Of a stretch of DNA of 64,000 nt, positions 11,465 to 21,652 are shown piece after piece (position 1 is the stretch's first letter; the number at the start of each line of letters is the position of its first letter). This stretch comes from Acidobacteriota bacterium. Lineage in GTDB: Bacteria > Acidobacteriota > Terriglobia > UBA7540. Position numbers and translations under genes: made by a program. The notes under the pieces are model-generated. The model was not told where the DNA came from. It saw only the letters and a program-made list of their open reading frames with translations, and searched no databases. The stretch is from assembly GCA_021787735.1 (NCBI GenBank), contig JAJYLL010000002.1:53564-117563 (forward strand), read 5' to 3'.

Positions 11465-14047
11465 ATGAGACCGCGACATCACGCGGCCTGGCTGCTGCTT
11501 TTCGGGGTATTCTTCAGCTTCGGGCTGAGCAATCTGGGGGTTGCAAGCGCCTCCCCCAGGCCCGCGGCACAAGCCCTGCCGCAAGTCCACGCCGTCGACA
11601 CTCCATCAAAGCTTACGCCCACACAGTCGTCATCTCCGAATCCGAATCAAGAGCGCCAAAGCACAGAGCAGGCCAGCACTCTGCTGGTGATTGTGAATGA
11701 CGAGAACGGCGTGCCCGTTCCGCTCGCACTGATCACTCTGAGCCGGGCCCGAACTGGTTTTGTTGAAAGAGGCGAAACCAATTCTGTGGGACGCTTTGTG
11801 TTCCAGGACCTGCCTGCGGGCCAGTACGAACTGTCAGTGGGGAAGGAGGGATTTTACGCTGTGCGGACCACAAGGGTTGCGGTGGGCACAGTGGAAAGCA
11901 CAGAGATCAGGCTGAACCGCGTTCGCGAGATCCACCAGAGGGTGAACGTTGTAGCATCTCCCGCCACCATCGATCCGGCGAAGACCACTTCGACCAGCAG
12001 GCTGGCGGATCAGGAAATCATGAACCTGCCCTACGGCGTGCCGCGCGACATCCGCTACGCGCTGCCGCTGATTCCCGGCATTGTGCAGGACGCCACCGGG
12101 CAACTCCACCTGAACGGCGCCCCGACCCGGCAGGTGCTTGACCAACTGGACGGATTCAACATCACCGATCCCGCCAGTGGAAACCTTGACGCGCGTGTAC
12201 CGGTGGATGCGCTGCGCTCCGTTACGGTTTACAGCAGCCGCTACCCGGCGCAGTATGGCAAGGCGTCGGGGGGAGTTATAGATCTCGAGTCCGGCATGGG
12301 CGACGACCATTACCACTTCTCCGGTACAGACCTGATCCCCTCGATCAGCACCAACAAGAGCCTTCACATCGGCGACTGGACACCGCACGGAAGTTTTTCC
12401 GGCCCCATAAAAAGAGGCAAGGCGTGGTTTCTGCTGGCGCCCGAGAGCGAATATGATCTGATACTGATCAATGAACTACCGCCGGGCGCAGACAGCGACA
12501 CGCGCTGGCGCTGGGGAGACCTTGCCAAAACGCAGATCAACCTGACGCCGTCGAATATTCTGACCACGGATTTCCTGTTCAACGAACTTCGCAGCGACCA
12601 TGCTGGGCTTTCGCGCTTTGACCCCGTGGAAACCACTCTGAGCCTGAGCCAGTCGATCTATCATTTTTCCGCCGTTGACCAGTCCACGCTTTCAAACGGC
12701 ACGCTGATGGGATTTGGGATCGCCTTCAGCCGTTTTCACGTTGCGGGATTGCCTCAAGGCAACGCAACTTACGTCCTGACGCCGGAGGCCGCCAGCGGCA
12801 ATTACTTCGAGCGCTCGGAATCGCGCACGCAGCGCCTGCAGGTGATTGGGAATGTCATTGCGCCGACGCTTCGCAAATGGGGAACGCACGAATTCCGCAC
12901 AGGCATTGACCTTGACCGCGTGACAGCCGTGGAATCCTTCAACCGGCACGATATATCCATCCTGCGCGAAGATGGCACGCTTTCGCGCACGGTTAGCTTC
13001 CCGGGCAACCCGATGTTCGACCAGGTAAACCTCGAGACCGGCATCTACGGGCAAGACCACTGGTCGCTGTCACGGCGGCTTGTACTGGACCCCGGCCTGC
13101 GGCTGGAGTGGGATCAGATTGTGGGCGGCGCGCGTTGGTCGCCGCGCGTGGCGGCCAGCTTTACTCCCTCGTCTGACGACAACACCAAGATCGTGGCGGG
13201 CGTGGGAGTTTATTATGATGAATCCAATCTCGATCTCTACACTCAGCCGCAGCAAGGAATGCGCATTGACAATTTCTACGACCCTACAGGGACGTTCCTG
13301 ATTCGCCCGCCGGTCCAGAGCATTTTTCAGATTGATCAGCCGGGCCTGAAAAATCCCTGGTTTCTGAACTGGAGCGCCGGCATCGAGCGCAAGCTCCCGG
13401 GCAGCTTCTTTTTGCGCACCGAGTATCTGCAGAAGCGCGGGCACCACGGATGGACTTACGTGAATCCCTGCACGGGCCCGCAGGGCTGTTTTGCCGGTCA
13501 GTTCACTATGGAAAGCACCCGCCGCGACCGTTATGACGCGGAAATGCTTTCCCTGCAGCGGCGGTTCAGCGGCGACCACATTATCTTTGCATCCTATACG
13601 CACTCGAACGCAAGGTCCAACGCGGTATTGGATTTCAACCTCCTGAATCCCTACTTCAGCCCGCAAGGGGCCGGCCAGCTCCCCTGGGACACGCCCAACC
13701 GCGTGGTTTCCTGGGGTATCCTGCCGCTGGTCAGGAAATTCGATCTGGCTTACACCTTCGACTGGCGCAACGGATTCCCCTTCAGCGTAGTCAACCAGGA
13801 CCAGCAGCTTGTTGGCCCGCCCGACCGTTTGCGTTTTCCGGACTTCTTTGCGCTAAACATGGCGCTGGAAAGAAGGGTTTCGCTGTTTGGATTTCGATGG
13901 CAGCTTCGCGCCGGCATCGACAACATTACCGACCGGCATAATCCTTTTGCGGTCGATAACAATATTGATTCGCCCACCTACCTGACCTACAGCAGCAGTG
14001 GCGGCCGCTCACTGACAGGTCAGGTGCGTTTGCTGGGAAGGAATTAG
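11465..14047 (+). CDS. TonB-dependent receptor with carboxypeptidase-regulatory-like N-terminal domain
   Basis: An outer-membrane beta-barrel receptor of about 860 residues. A signal peptide (MRPRHH followed by a hydrophobic run to ASA) leads to a carboxypeptidase-regulatory-like beta sandwich (VIVNDENGVPVPLALITL ... VGRFVFQDLPAGQYELSV). The plug domain follows (IMNLPYG ... LDGFNITDPASG ... SSRYPAQYGKASGGVID), and then a long barrel of aromatic-rich strands. This arrangement is typical of the expanded Acidobacteriota and Bacteroidota receptor families thought to import oligosaccharides or other large ligands. An ATG at 11411 would add 18 residues ahead of the signal; I prefer 11465 because it gives a standard n-region, though neither has a strong ribosome site. 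The terminal residue is Asn, not the usual Phe. The ligand is unknown. It is divergent from ileS. Confidence 0.85.
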   Translation: MRPRHHAAWLLLFGVFFSFGLSNLGVASASPRPAAQALPQVHAVDTPSKLTPTQSSSPNPNQERQSTEQASTLLVIVNDENGVPVPLALITLSRARTGFVERGETNSVGRFVFQDLPAGQYELSVGKEGFYAVRTTRVAVGTVESTEIRLNRVREIHQRVNVVASPATIDPAKTTSTSRLADQEIMNLPYGVPRDIRYALPLIPGIVQDATGQLHLNGAPTRQVLDQLDGFNITDPASGNLDARVPVDALRSVTVYSSRYPAQYGKASGGVIDLESGMGDDHYHFSGTDLIPSISTNKSLHIGDWTPHGSFSGPIKRGKAWFLLAPESEYDLILINELPPGADSDTRWRWGDLAKTQINLTPSNILTTDFLFNELRSDHAGLSRFDPVETTLSLSQSIYHFSAVDQSTLSNGTLMGFGIAFSRFHVAGLPQGNATYVLTPEAASGNYFERSESRTQRLQVIGNVIAPTLRKWGTHEFRTGIDLDRVTAVESFNRHDISILREDGTLSRTVSFPGNPMFDQVNLETGIYGQDHWSLSRRLVLDPGLRLEWDQIVGGARWSPRVAASFTPSSDDNTKIVAGVGVYYDESNLDLYTQPQQGMRIDNFYDPTGTFLIRPPVQSIFQIDQPGLKNPWFLNWSAGIERKLPGSFFLRTEYLQKRGHHGWTYVNPCTGPQGCFAGQFTMESTRRDRYDAEMLSLQRRFSGDHIIFASYTHSNARSNAVLDFNLLNPYFSPQGAGQLPWDTPNRVVSWGILPLVRKFDLAYTFDWRNGFPFSVVNQDQQLVGPPDRLRFPDFFALNMALERRVSLFGFRWQLRAGIDNITDRHNPFAVDNNIDSPTYLTYSSSGGRSLTGQVRLLGRN

Positions 14048-14162
14048 CGGGCGGATTGGGAGCCGCGGCCGGACGCATCTCGCCGGAACGGCTGCGAATC
14101 GTTAGAAGTCTTAACCACCTTGACTGCCACACGCCATCGCGCCATGATGGCTTATTCTTCGC

Positions 14163-15098
14163 ATGGGATACCTGATTGGAATTGACGGCGGCGGCACTCA
14201 CACCACGGCATGGCTTGCCGACCGCGATCTTTCCGTTCTTGCGCGCGTCCAGGCCGGCGCAACAAACCCGGTCAAAATAGGGCTCGCCAACACCCAGCAG
14301 GAGATCCTCCGCGCGTACCGCAAACTTCTTCGCGCGGCGCGCGTCCGGCCTCCACAAATCGGCGCGGTGTGCGCGGGCCTTTCGGGCGGCGACAGCAAAC
14401 CCATCCGGCGGAGCATGCTGGCCTGGATGCGCAAATCAATTCCTGCGCGCGCCCACCTGATGACCACCGACGCAGCCGTGGCGCTTTCCGCTGCGCTTGG
14501 CGAATCGGAAGGCATCATCGTCATTGCCGGAACCGGCTCCATCGCTTTCGGGCGCGACCGTCGGGCCGGGGTCATCCGCGTGGGAGGCTGGGGCAATCAG
14601 TTTGACGATGCTGGCTCGGGTTTCGACATCGGACGCAAGGCCGTTGCCGCGGTGCTGCGCGCCCACGACGGCCGCGGCAAGCCAACCAGCCTCGACCAGG
14701 CCATCTGCCGCCAGCTCCATCTCCACGCCATCACGGAAGCCGTCCTGATGCAACTCACTGCGCAGGACATTGCCGCACTCTTCCCGCTAGTGCAGCACGA
14801 GGCGCGCGCCGACGACGCCATCGCCCGCCAACTTTGCCGCGAGTCGGCCGGCCACCTGGCGGAACTGGCAACCACCATCATTTCCCGGTTGCATTGGAAG
14901 CGCCGCGCTGTACCTGTCGTCTGTTCCGGCGGCATTTTCCGATCCAGCGAGCTGATTCGCCGCACCTTTGCCCGGCACGTTCACGAAGTCGCTCCCCGAG
15001 CCCGCATCAGCCTGCTGCGGCGCGAGCCGGTTGAAGGGGCACTGCTGCTCGCCCGGCAGTTAATGGCGGCGCATGGCGGAACGCAGTCCAACTCATAA
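14163..15098 (+). CDS. BadF/BadG/BcrA/BcrD-type ATPase, probable N-acetylglucosamine kinase
   Basis: A 311-residue member of the ASKHA sugar-kinase fold. The N-terminal phosphate-binding loop reads IGIDGGGTHTTAW. A second motif, TTDAAVAL, carries the usual catalytic or metal-binding aspartate. The adenosine segment IAGTGSIAFG and the later GGWGNQFDDAGSGFDIG stretch are both typical of the BadF family members that act as N-acetylglucosamine or glucosamine kinases. No iron-sulfur cysteines are present, which argues against the 2-hydroxyacyl-CoA dehydratase activator branch. A role in amino-sugar salvage or peptidoglycan recycling is inferred. It stands alone between the receptor and the hydrogenase locus. 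Confidence 0.75.
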   Translation: MGYLIGIDGGGTHTTAWLADRDLSVLARVQAGATNPVKIGLANTQQEILRAYRKLLRAARVRPPQIGAVCAGLSGGDSKPIRRSMLAWMRKSIPARAHLMTTDAAVALSAALGESEGIIVIAGTGSIAFGRDRRAGVIRVGGWGNQFDDAGSGFDIGRKAVAAVLRAHDGRGKPTSLDQAICRQLHLHAITEAVLMQLTAQDIAALFPLVQHEARADDAIARQLCRESAGHLAELATTIISRLHWKRRAVPVVCSGGIFRSSELIRRTFARHVHEVAPRARISLLRREPVEGALLLARQLMAAHGGTQSNS

Positions 15099-15269
15099 TT
15101 GGCGATCACTTCACCTATCGTCTTACTGCTGTGTTATCTTGGGCTTTGGGGCAAGGGTTCTCGACACAGGAAAGCGCCCGTGACGGTCATCACTGCACGG
15201 CTGAAGTTTTTGGGTAAGACTTTTATTTAAGTCGCATCGATCACAATCTGCTCTCTTGAGGTAAACCGC

Positions 15270-16436
15270 GTGACCGACCGGCTCCATGATCAGGAATACA
15301 TCCTCGATCGCGACCACCTGCAAGACCTGCTGGACACCCTCCGCAACAGCGGCCGCCGGGTAATCGGCCCTGTTCTCCGCGACGGGGCCATCGTTTACGA
15401 CGATCTGGCTTCCGTTAAAAACCTTCCTATCGGCCGGACCGATATCCAGGAACGAGGCCTTTACCGCGTTATGCACCGTGAGGACCAGGCGTTGTTCGGC
15501 TACAATGTAGGACCGCATTCATGGAAGAAATTCCTTTCCCCGCCGCGCACCCGGCTGTGGCAGGGAGACCGCAGTTCCGGCATGGTGCAGATCAGCAACG
15601 AACCGCCGGAGACTCAGAAGATGGCGTTCATCGGCGTCCGCTCCTGCGAACTCCACGCCATCGCCATTCAGGACCGCGTTTTCATTCAGTCAGAATTCAC
15701 CAGCCCGCCTTACCAGGCGCGCCGCGAACAAACCTTCATCGTGGCCGTCAATTGCGGCCAGGCGGGCGGAACGTGTTTCTGCATGTCCATGAAGACCGGC
15801 CCCCAAGCCACCAGAGGTTTCGACCTGGCGTTGACCGAAGTCATCGAAAACGGCCGCCACTATTTTGTGGTGGAAGTCGGCACCGAGGCCGGGATGACGG
15901 TCTTCGAACAACTGCCGCACACGGTCGCGGGCGAAGCGCAGAAATCAGCCGCGGAGTCGGCCGTGGCCGCAGCCACCGCACAGATGCACCGGCAGATGGA
16001 CACCTCCGACATCAAGGACCTGCTCTATCGCAATTACCGAAATCCGCGCTGGGACGACGTGGCGTCGCGCTGCCTGGCCTGCGCCAACTGCACGATGGTG
16101 TGCCCCACCTGCTTCTGCTCCACGGTGGAGGACACGACCAATCTGAAGGGCGACCATGCCGAGCGATGGCAGCGGTGGGATTCCTGCTTCACCATGGACC
16201 TTTCTTATATCCACGGCGGCAGCGTCCGGGCCAGCACCAGATCCCGCTACCGACAGTGGATGACGCACAAGCTGGCCACCTGGATTGACCAGTTCGGAAC
16301 TTCCGGCTGCGTGGGTTGCGGGCGCTGCATCTCCTGGTGTCCGGTGGGCATCGATATCACGGAAGAAGTCCGCGCCATTCGTAAATCCGAGGAAAGTTTT
16401 TTACCACCCACGGAGGGGCATCATGGAGACACTTAG
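15270..16436 (+). CDS. hydB: [NiFe]-hydrogenase (sulfhydrogenase-type) beta subunit, 4Fe-4S protein
   Basis: A 388-residue electron-transfer subunit of a soluble NAD(P)-linked hydrogenase. The C-terminal half has two 4Fe-4S motifs, [16 protein letters not shown] and [12 protein letters not shown], framing the sequence WDSCF that is conserved in the HydB and anaerobic sulfite reductase A family. The beta subunit passes electrons between the hydrogenase small subunit and the flavin subunit. The start is GTG, preceded by TTGAGG at proper spacing. Upstream (15218-15233) there is a short inverted repeat, GACTT-N6-AAGTC, that could be an operator but is unproven. This is the first gene of a tightly packed operon; it overlaps the next gene by 14 bases. 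Group 3b assignment is from gene order beta-gamma-delta-alpha, not from a tree. Confidence 0.88.
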   Translation: MTDRLHDQEYILDRDHLQDLLDTLRNSGRRVIGPVLRDGAIVYDDLASVKNLPIGRTDIQERGLYRVMHREDQALFGYNVGPHSWKKFLSPPRTRLWQGDRSSGMVQISNEPPETQKMAFIGVRSCELHAIAIQDRVFIQSEFTSPPYQARREQTFIVAVNCGQAGGTCFCMSMKTGPQATRGFDLALTEVIENGRHYFVVEVGTEAGMTVFEQLPHTVAGEAQKSAAESAVAAATAQMHRQMDTSDIKDLLYRNYRNPRWDDVASRCLACANCTMVCPTCFCSTVEDTTNLKGDHAERWQRWDSCFTMDLSYIHGGSVRASTRSRYRQWMTHKLATWIDQFGTSGCVGCGRCISWCPVGIDITEEVRAIRKSEESFLPPTEGHHGDT

Positions 16437-16884
16437 ACCTATTCTTGCCGAGCATCCCTTTTTCAAGGACCTGGACCCGCGCCATCTGGACTTGGTTATC
16501 GGGTGCGCTTCCAACGTGCGTTTCGATGCCGACGAATTTATTTTCCGCCAGGGAGAAGAGGCCGACCAGTTCTACCTGATCCGCGAAGGCATGGTGGCGC
16601 TCGAAATCTTTGTGGCGGGACGCGGACCGGTGAAAGTCCAGACCATGGGAGAAGGCGAAGTCCTGGGGTGGTCGTGGCTGGTCCCGCCCTATCGCTGGAT
16701 GTTTGACGCGCACGCTACGGAGCTGACACGCGCTATTGCGCTCGATGGCAAATGCCTGCGCAACAAGTCGGAGCAGGACCACGACCTTGGCTACCAGCTC
16801 CTGAAACGCTTCGCAACGGTTGTCCAGGGCAACCTGGACGCAGCCCGGCTGCAGATTCTGAACATCTATGAAGCCCATGCATGA
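16423..16884 (+). CDS. Small cyclic-nucleotide-binding-like protein inside the hydrogenase operon
   Basis: A 153-residue single-domain protein of the cNMP-binding (Crp-type sensor) fold: [15 protein letters not shown] helix, then a beta-roll with [22 protein letters not shown]. There is no DNA-binding helix-turn-helix, so it is not a Crp/Fnr regulator. The phosphate-binding cassette, normally GE(x)AL...RxA, is replaced by [15 protein letters not shown], so a ligand other than cAMP or no ligand is possible. I chose the ATG at 16423 after a strong GGAGGGG, not the longer upstream frame. It overlaps both neighbours (14 and 17 bases), implying translational coupling with the beta and gamma subunits. 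A regulatory or assembly role in the hydrogenase complex is inferred. Confidence 0.82.
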   Translation: METLRPILAEHPFFKDLDPRHLDLVIGCASNVRFDADEFIFRQGEEADQFYLIREGMVALEIFVAGRGPVKVQTMGEGEVLGWSWLVPPYRWMFDAHATELTRAIALDGKCLRNKSEQDHDLGYQLLKRFATVVQGNLDAARLQILNIYEAHA

Positions 16885-17731
16885 AGAAACTGCCACATTT
16901 GCGACCGCCGCGCCGATGACGCCCATCTTCTGCCGCGTCCTCAAGACGCGCCCGGAGACGCACGACACCTTTACCATGGAGTTTGAACCCCCTGAAGGTG
17001 CGCACGCTTTCGCCTTTGCCCCCGGCCAGTTCAACATGCTTTATGCCTTCGGAGTCGGCGAAGTCCCGATCTCCATCAGCGGGGACCCCGACGACCCTCA
17101 AACTCTGATCCACACCATTCGCGAAGTGGGTGCGGTCACACACGCCCTGCGCGCGATGAAGAGCGGAGACCTCGCGGGAGTGCGCGGCCCCTTTGGCACT
17201 TCCTGGCCCATTGAAGAGGCTGCTGGGCGCGACGTGGTGATCGTTGCGGGCGGTATCGGTCTGGCACCGCTAAGGCCAGCCATCTATTCCATCCTTTCCC
17301 ACCGTGAGAACTACGGCCGTGTTGTCCTGCTCTACGGAACGCGCAATCCGGACGACATTCTCTTCCGCAAGGAACTGGAGGGCTGGCGGGCGCGCCTCGA
17401 CCTGAGCGTCCACGTCACGGTGGACCGCGCGCTGGAGACCTGGCGCGGTTCGGTCGGTGTTGTGACCACCATCATTCCCCGCGCCCGCTTTGAGAACAGC
17501 AATGCCCTGGTGATGATCTGCGGACCGGAAGCCATGATGCGCTTTACCATTCTGGAACTCCAGAACCGCGGCGTCGGCCTCGACCAGATATACGTTTCCG
17601 CCGAGCGCAACATGAAATGCGCCATCGGCTTGTGCGGACACTGCCAGATGGGCTCCGAGTTCATCTGCAAAGACGGCCCCGTCTTCCGCTTTGACCGGGT
17701 GCAGCGCTTTTTGGAGATCCGGGAGATCTGA
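16868..17731 (+). CDS. hydG: [NiFe]-hydrogenase gamma subunit, FAD/NAD(P)-binding reductase
   Basis: A 287-residue flavoprotein of the ferredoxin-reductase superfamily that exchanges electrons between NAD(P) and the hydrogenase. The FAD-binding barrel occupies about 10-105 (with a FAPGQFNML flavin motif). The nucleotide-binding domain follows, with [14 protein letters not shown] and [10 protein letters not shown]. The C-terminus carries a 2Fe-2S binding motif, [12 protein letters not shown] followed by a fourth Cys in FICKDGP, like the electron-transfer subunit of dihydroorotate dehydrogenase B. Length and domain order match sulfhydrogenase gamma. The next gene starts at once after its stop (ATATG), suggesting coupling. 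Confidence 0.9.
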   Translation: MKPMHEETATFATAAPMTPIFCRVLKTRPETHDTFTMEFEPPEGAHAFAFAPGQFNMLYAFGVGEVPISISGDPDDPQTLIHTIREVGAVTHALRAMKSGDLAGVRGPFGTSWPIEEAAGRDVVIVAGGIGLAPLRPAIYSILSHRENYGRVVLLYGTRNPDDILFRKELEGWRARLDLSVHVTVDRALETWRGSVGVVTTIIPRARFENSNALVMICGPEAMMRFTILELQNRGVGLDQIYVSAERNMKCAIGLCGHCQMGSEFICKDGPVFRFDRVQRFLEIREI

Positions 17732-17732
17732 T

Positions 17733-18501
17733 ATGGCACAGAACAAGAAGCCCAAACTAGCGGTTTGGAAATTCGCTTCCTGCGACGGCTGCCAGCTCTC
17801 GCTGCTGGATTGCGAAGACGAATTGCTGGAAGTGGCGGGGGCGGTCGAGATCGCCAATTTCATGGAGGCTTCGGGCGCCGTGGTCAAGGGGCCTTACGAT
17901 CTGTCGCTGGTGGAAGGCTCCATCACCACGCCGCACGATGCCGAGCGCATCCACCAGATCCGGCGCGCCTCCAGATTCCTGGTGACCATCGGCGCCTGCG
18001 CCACAGCAGGCGGCATCCAGGCGCTCAGGAATTTTTCCGACGTCAAAAAGTTCACCTCCATCGTTTATGCCACGCCGGCTTATATTGAAACGCTCAGCAA
18101 GTCCACGCCCATCAGCGAGCACATCCCGGTTGATTTCGAACTGCGCGGCTGCCCCATCAGCAAGCAGCAGCTTCTGGAAGTCGTCAGCGCCTTCCTGAAC
18201 CACCGCAAGCCCAACACACCCGCGCACAGCGTCTGCATTGAGTGCAAGCTGCGTGGGAACGTCTGCGTGATGGTGGCGAATGGCACGCCCTGCCTGGGGC
18301 CTGTGACTCACGCGGGCTGCGGCGCCCTGTGCCCGACTTACGACCGCGGCTGCTACGGCTGCTTTGGGCCCATGGAGTCGCCCAACACAAAGTCCCTGAG
18401 CGAGGGATGGAGCCGGCTGGGGGCCAAAGAGGGCGATCTGGTCCGCGCATTCCGCAGCTTCAATGCTTACGCCGACCCCTTCCGCAAAGAAAGCGAGGCC
18501 C

Positions 18502-18512
<11 letters not shown>
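17733..18512 (+). CDS. hydD: [NiFe]-hydrogenase small (delta) subunit
   Basis: A 259-residue iron-sulfur small subunit that wires the active site to the beta and gamma subunits. The proximal cluster motif is intact: CDGCQLS near the N-terminus, GACATAGG in the middle and a later Cys in RGCPIS. The C-terminal half adds [35 protein letters not shown], enough cysteines for two further 4Fe-4S clusters. There is no Tat signal, in keeping with a cytoplasmic enzyme. The ATG at 17733 follows GGGAGATCTGAT; the frame upstream of it is only shadow. It overlaps the large-subunit gene by 11 bases. Confidence 0.93.
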
Positions 18513-19791
<1,279 letters not shown>

Positions 19792-19802
19792 CAGGCCAGC
19801 CG

Positions 19803-20297
19803 ATGCCAAATCCCAGCCAGCCACAACTGCTGATCATTGGCGTCGGCAATCCCTTTCGTGGCGATGATGCCGCGGGACTGCTGGCCGTCCGCCGGCTAAA
19901 ATCTGCTGGACTCATTTCAGCGAAGATAGTGGAACACTCCGGTGAAGGCGCTTCTCTGATGGAGGCGTGGAAAGGTGCTCGTGCCGTCATCCTGATCGAC
20001 GCGGTCAGTTCCGGCGGCAGGCCCGGAACCATCTATAGATTGGAGCCCGCCAGCAAGCCGGTGCCCGCGGAAATATTTCAGGGATCGACCCACGCTTTCA
20101 GCATCCCTCAGGCCATTGAGATGTCGCGCGCGTTGAATGAATTGCCCCGTCAGGTGATTATCTTCGGGATTGAAGGAAGGAATTTCCAGGCCGGCACGGA
20201 ACTTTCAGCGGAAGTAAACGAGACGTTGCCGGAACTGGTGAGGCGCGTGCTGGAAGAGGCGGCAAGCCTCCAGACCACGGGACGAATTGGAGAGTGA
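19803..20297 (+). CDS. Hydrogenase maturation protease (HycI/HyaD family)
   Basis: A 164-residue endopeptidase expected to clip the nine-residue C-terminal tail from the large subunit encoded just upstream. The N-terminal motif GVGNPFRGDDAAG contains the conserved Asp pair that binds nickel, and a second metal ligand lies in LIDAVSSGG. A central His in GSTHAFS completes the usual nickel site. The ATG at 19803 is 11 bases after the large-subunit stop. Its place in the operon strongly supports specificity for this hydrogenase. Confidence 0.9.
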   Translation: MPNPSQPQLLIIGVGNPFRGDDAAGLLAVRRLKSAGLISAKIVEHSGEGASLMEAWKGARAVILIDAVSSGGRPGTIYRLEPASKPVPAEIFQGSTHAFSIPQAIEMSRALNELPRQVIIFGIEGRNFQAGTELSAEVNETLPELVRRVLEEAASLQTTGRIGE

Positions 20298-20303
20298 TTC
20301 GCC

Positions 20304-20567
20304 ATGCATGAAGCCTCGCTAATGAAACATTTGATGAGAAAAATAGAGTCCGTCGCGCGCGAGCAAAACGCCACGCGCGTTCTGGGCATCAGCGTCAGGC
20401 TGGGCGCGCGCTCACACATGTCGGCAAGCCACGTTCGCGACCACTTTGCCCCGGCGTCCGCCGGGACCGTGGCCGAGAGCGCAGAACTGAAGATTGAAGT
20501 TCTGACAGACACCAGCGATCCCCACGCGCAGGAGATACTGATCGAGAGCGTCGAGATCGCGGAGTAA
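20304..20567 (+). CDS. hypA: HypA-like nickel chaperone lacking the zinc domain
   Basis: An 87-residue protein. It starts with MHEAS, keeping the family's nickel-binding N-terminus (His2, Glu3), and follows HypA through VAREQNATRVLGISVRLG and the GTVAESAELKIE strand. Normal HypA (about 113 residues) then has a zinc ribbon with two CxxC pairs. Here that segment is missing and the sequence passes straight to the terminal strand ILIESVEIAE. No cysteine occurs anywhere in the protein. Both ends of the fold are kept, so this looks like an internal domain deletion, not a truncation or frameshift. It is the last gene of the plus-strand operon, 6 bases after the protease gene. No hypB is found in the window. 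Confidence 0.8.
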   Translation: MHEASLMKHLMRKIESVAREQNATRVLGISVRLGARSHMSASHVRDHFAPASAGTVAESAELKIEVLTDTSDPHAQEILIESVEIAE

Positions 20568-20584
20568 ATTTCTGAGCCGGGTGT

Positions 20585-21649
20585 TCAGCAGATGCGCGGC
20601 AGCGGTTCGCCCAGCATCACGTCAAGCACGCGAGTTCCGCCAATTTCGGTCTTCACCAGAACGCGCCGCGAGTGGGCGGCAACCACCTCTCCAATGCAAC
20701 AGGCGTCGCTGCCCAGCGGGTGGCTGCGCATCCGGTCAAGCACGGCGTCCGAGGCTTCAGCCGCTACGATGGCCACCAGCTTGCCTTCGTTCGCAACATA
20801 AAGCGGGTCAAGCCCCAGAATTTCGCAGGCGCCCTTCACGCTCTCGCGCACCGGAATGCTGCGGCCGTCAATTTCCATGCCTGCCTGCGATCGCGACGCA
20901 ATTTCGTTCAGGACCGTGGCAACGCCGCCGCGGGTGGCATCTCGCAGGCAGTGGATCTGCTCGCTCGCATCAAGCATCGCGGCCACCAGCGTGTGCAGCG
21001 CGGCAGTGTCGCTTTCAATCGGACCTTCGAATTCCAGCCCCTCGCGCCGCGAGAGGATCGCCATGCCGTGGTCACCGATGGTCCCGCTCAGAAGAATCCG
21101 GTCGCCCGGACGCGCCTGGTCGGCGGAGATCTTTACCGGCCGCTCAAGGATTCCCAGGCCCGTCGTGGTAATAAAAACCTGGTCGCCCTTGCCGCGGTTA
21201 ACAACCTTGGTATCTCCGGTCACCAGCAGCACTCCGGCTTCCTGTGCGGCCTGCCGCATCGATTCCACAACGCGGACGAGATCAGCCACGGCAAGCCCCT
21301 CCTCCAGAATAAACGCCACCGAAATGAAACGCGGAGTGGCGCCGCACATGGCAAGGTCGTTCACCGTGCCGTTGATGGCCAGACGCCCAATGTCGCCGCC
21401 CGGGAAAAAGATCGGCGTTACCACAAATGAATCCGTTGTGAACGCCAACCTCGAGCCGTTCACATCCAGCACGGCCTGATCGTCGAGTTGCGCCAGGTAA
21501 TGATTGGTGAAATTTGGCAGAAAGAGTTCTTCCACCAAATCCTGCGTGAGCTTTCCGCCGCTACCGTGACCCAGCACAATCTGCTGGTGATCCAGGATCG
21601 GCGAGGGACACGCTTCGCCCGGCAGGATGCGTCGCTTTTCGTCGCCCAC
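20585..21649 (-). CDS. hypE: Hydrogenase maturation protein HypE (carbamoyl dehydratase)
   Basis: A 354-residue protein that converts the carbamoyl group, transferred by HypF to its C-terminal cysteine, into thiocyanate; the cyanide is then passed to iron on HypCD. The AIR-synthase-like fold is evident: LGHGSGGKLTQDLV, then the ATP-binding FTTDSFVVTPIFFPGG, and VTGDTKVV. The protein ends in PRIC, with the essential C-terminal Cys. It is the last gene of the minus-strand hypFCDE operon, 3 bases after hypD. Its stop lies only 17 bases from that of hypA on the other strand, so the two operons converge. Confidence 0.96.
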   Translation of the reverse strand: MGDEKRRILPGEACPSPILDHQQIVLGHGSGGKLTQDLVEELFLPNFTNHYLAQLDDQAVLDVNGSRLAFTTDSFVVTPIFFPGGDIGRLAINGTVNDLAMCGATPRFISVAFILEEGLAVADLVRVVESMRQAAQEAGVLLVTGDTKVVNRGKGDQVFITTTGLGILERPVKISADQARPGDRILLSGTIGDHGMAILSRREGLEFEGPIESDTAALHTLVAAMLDASEQIHCLRDATRGGVATVLNEIASRSQAGMEIDGRSIPVRESVKGACEILGLDPLYVANEGKLVAIVAAEASDAVLDRMRSHPLGSDACCIGEVVAAHSRRVLVKTEIGGTRVLDVMLGEPLPRIC

Positions 21650-21652
21650 TCG

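Noticed and set aside
15218..15233. GACTT-N6-AAGTC inverted repeat before the hydrogenase operon as an operator
   Set aside because: Arms are only five bases and match no regulator site I know; mentioned with the beta subunit but not called as a feature.
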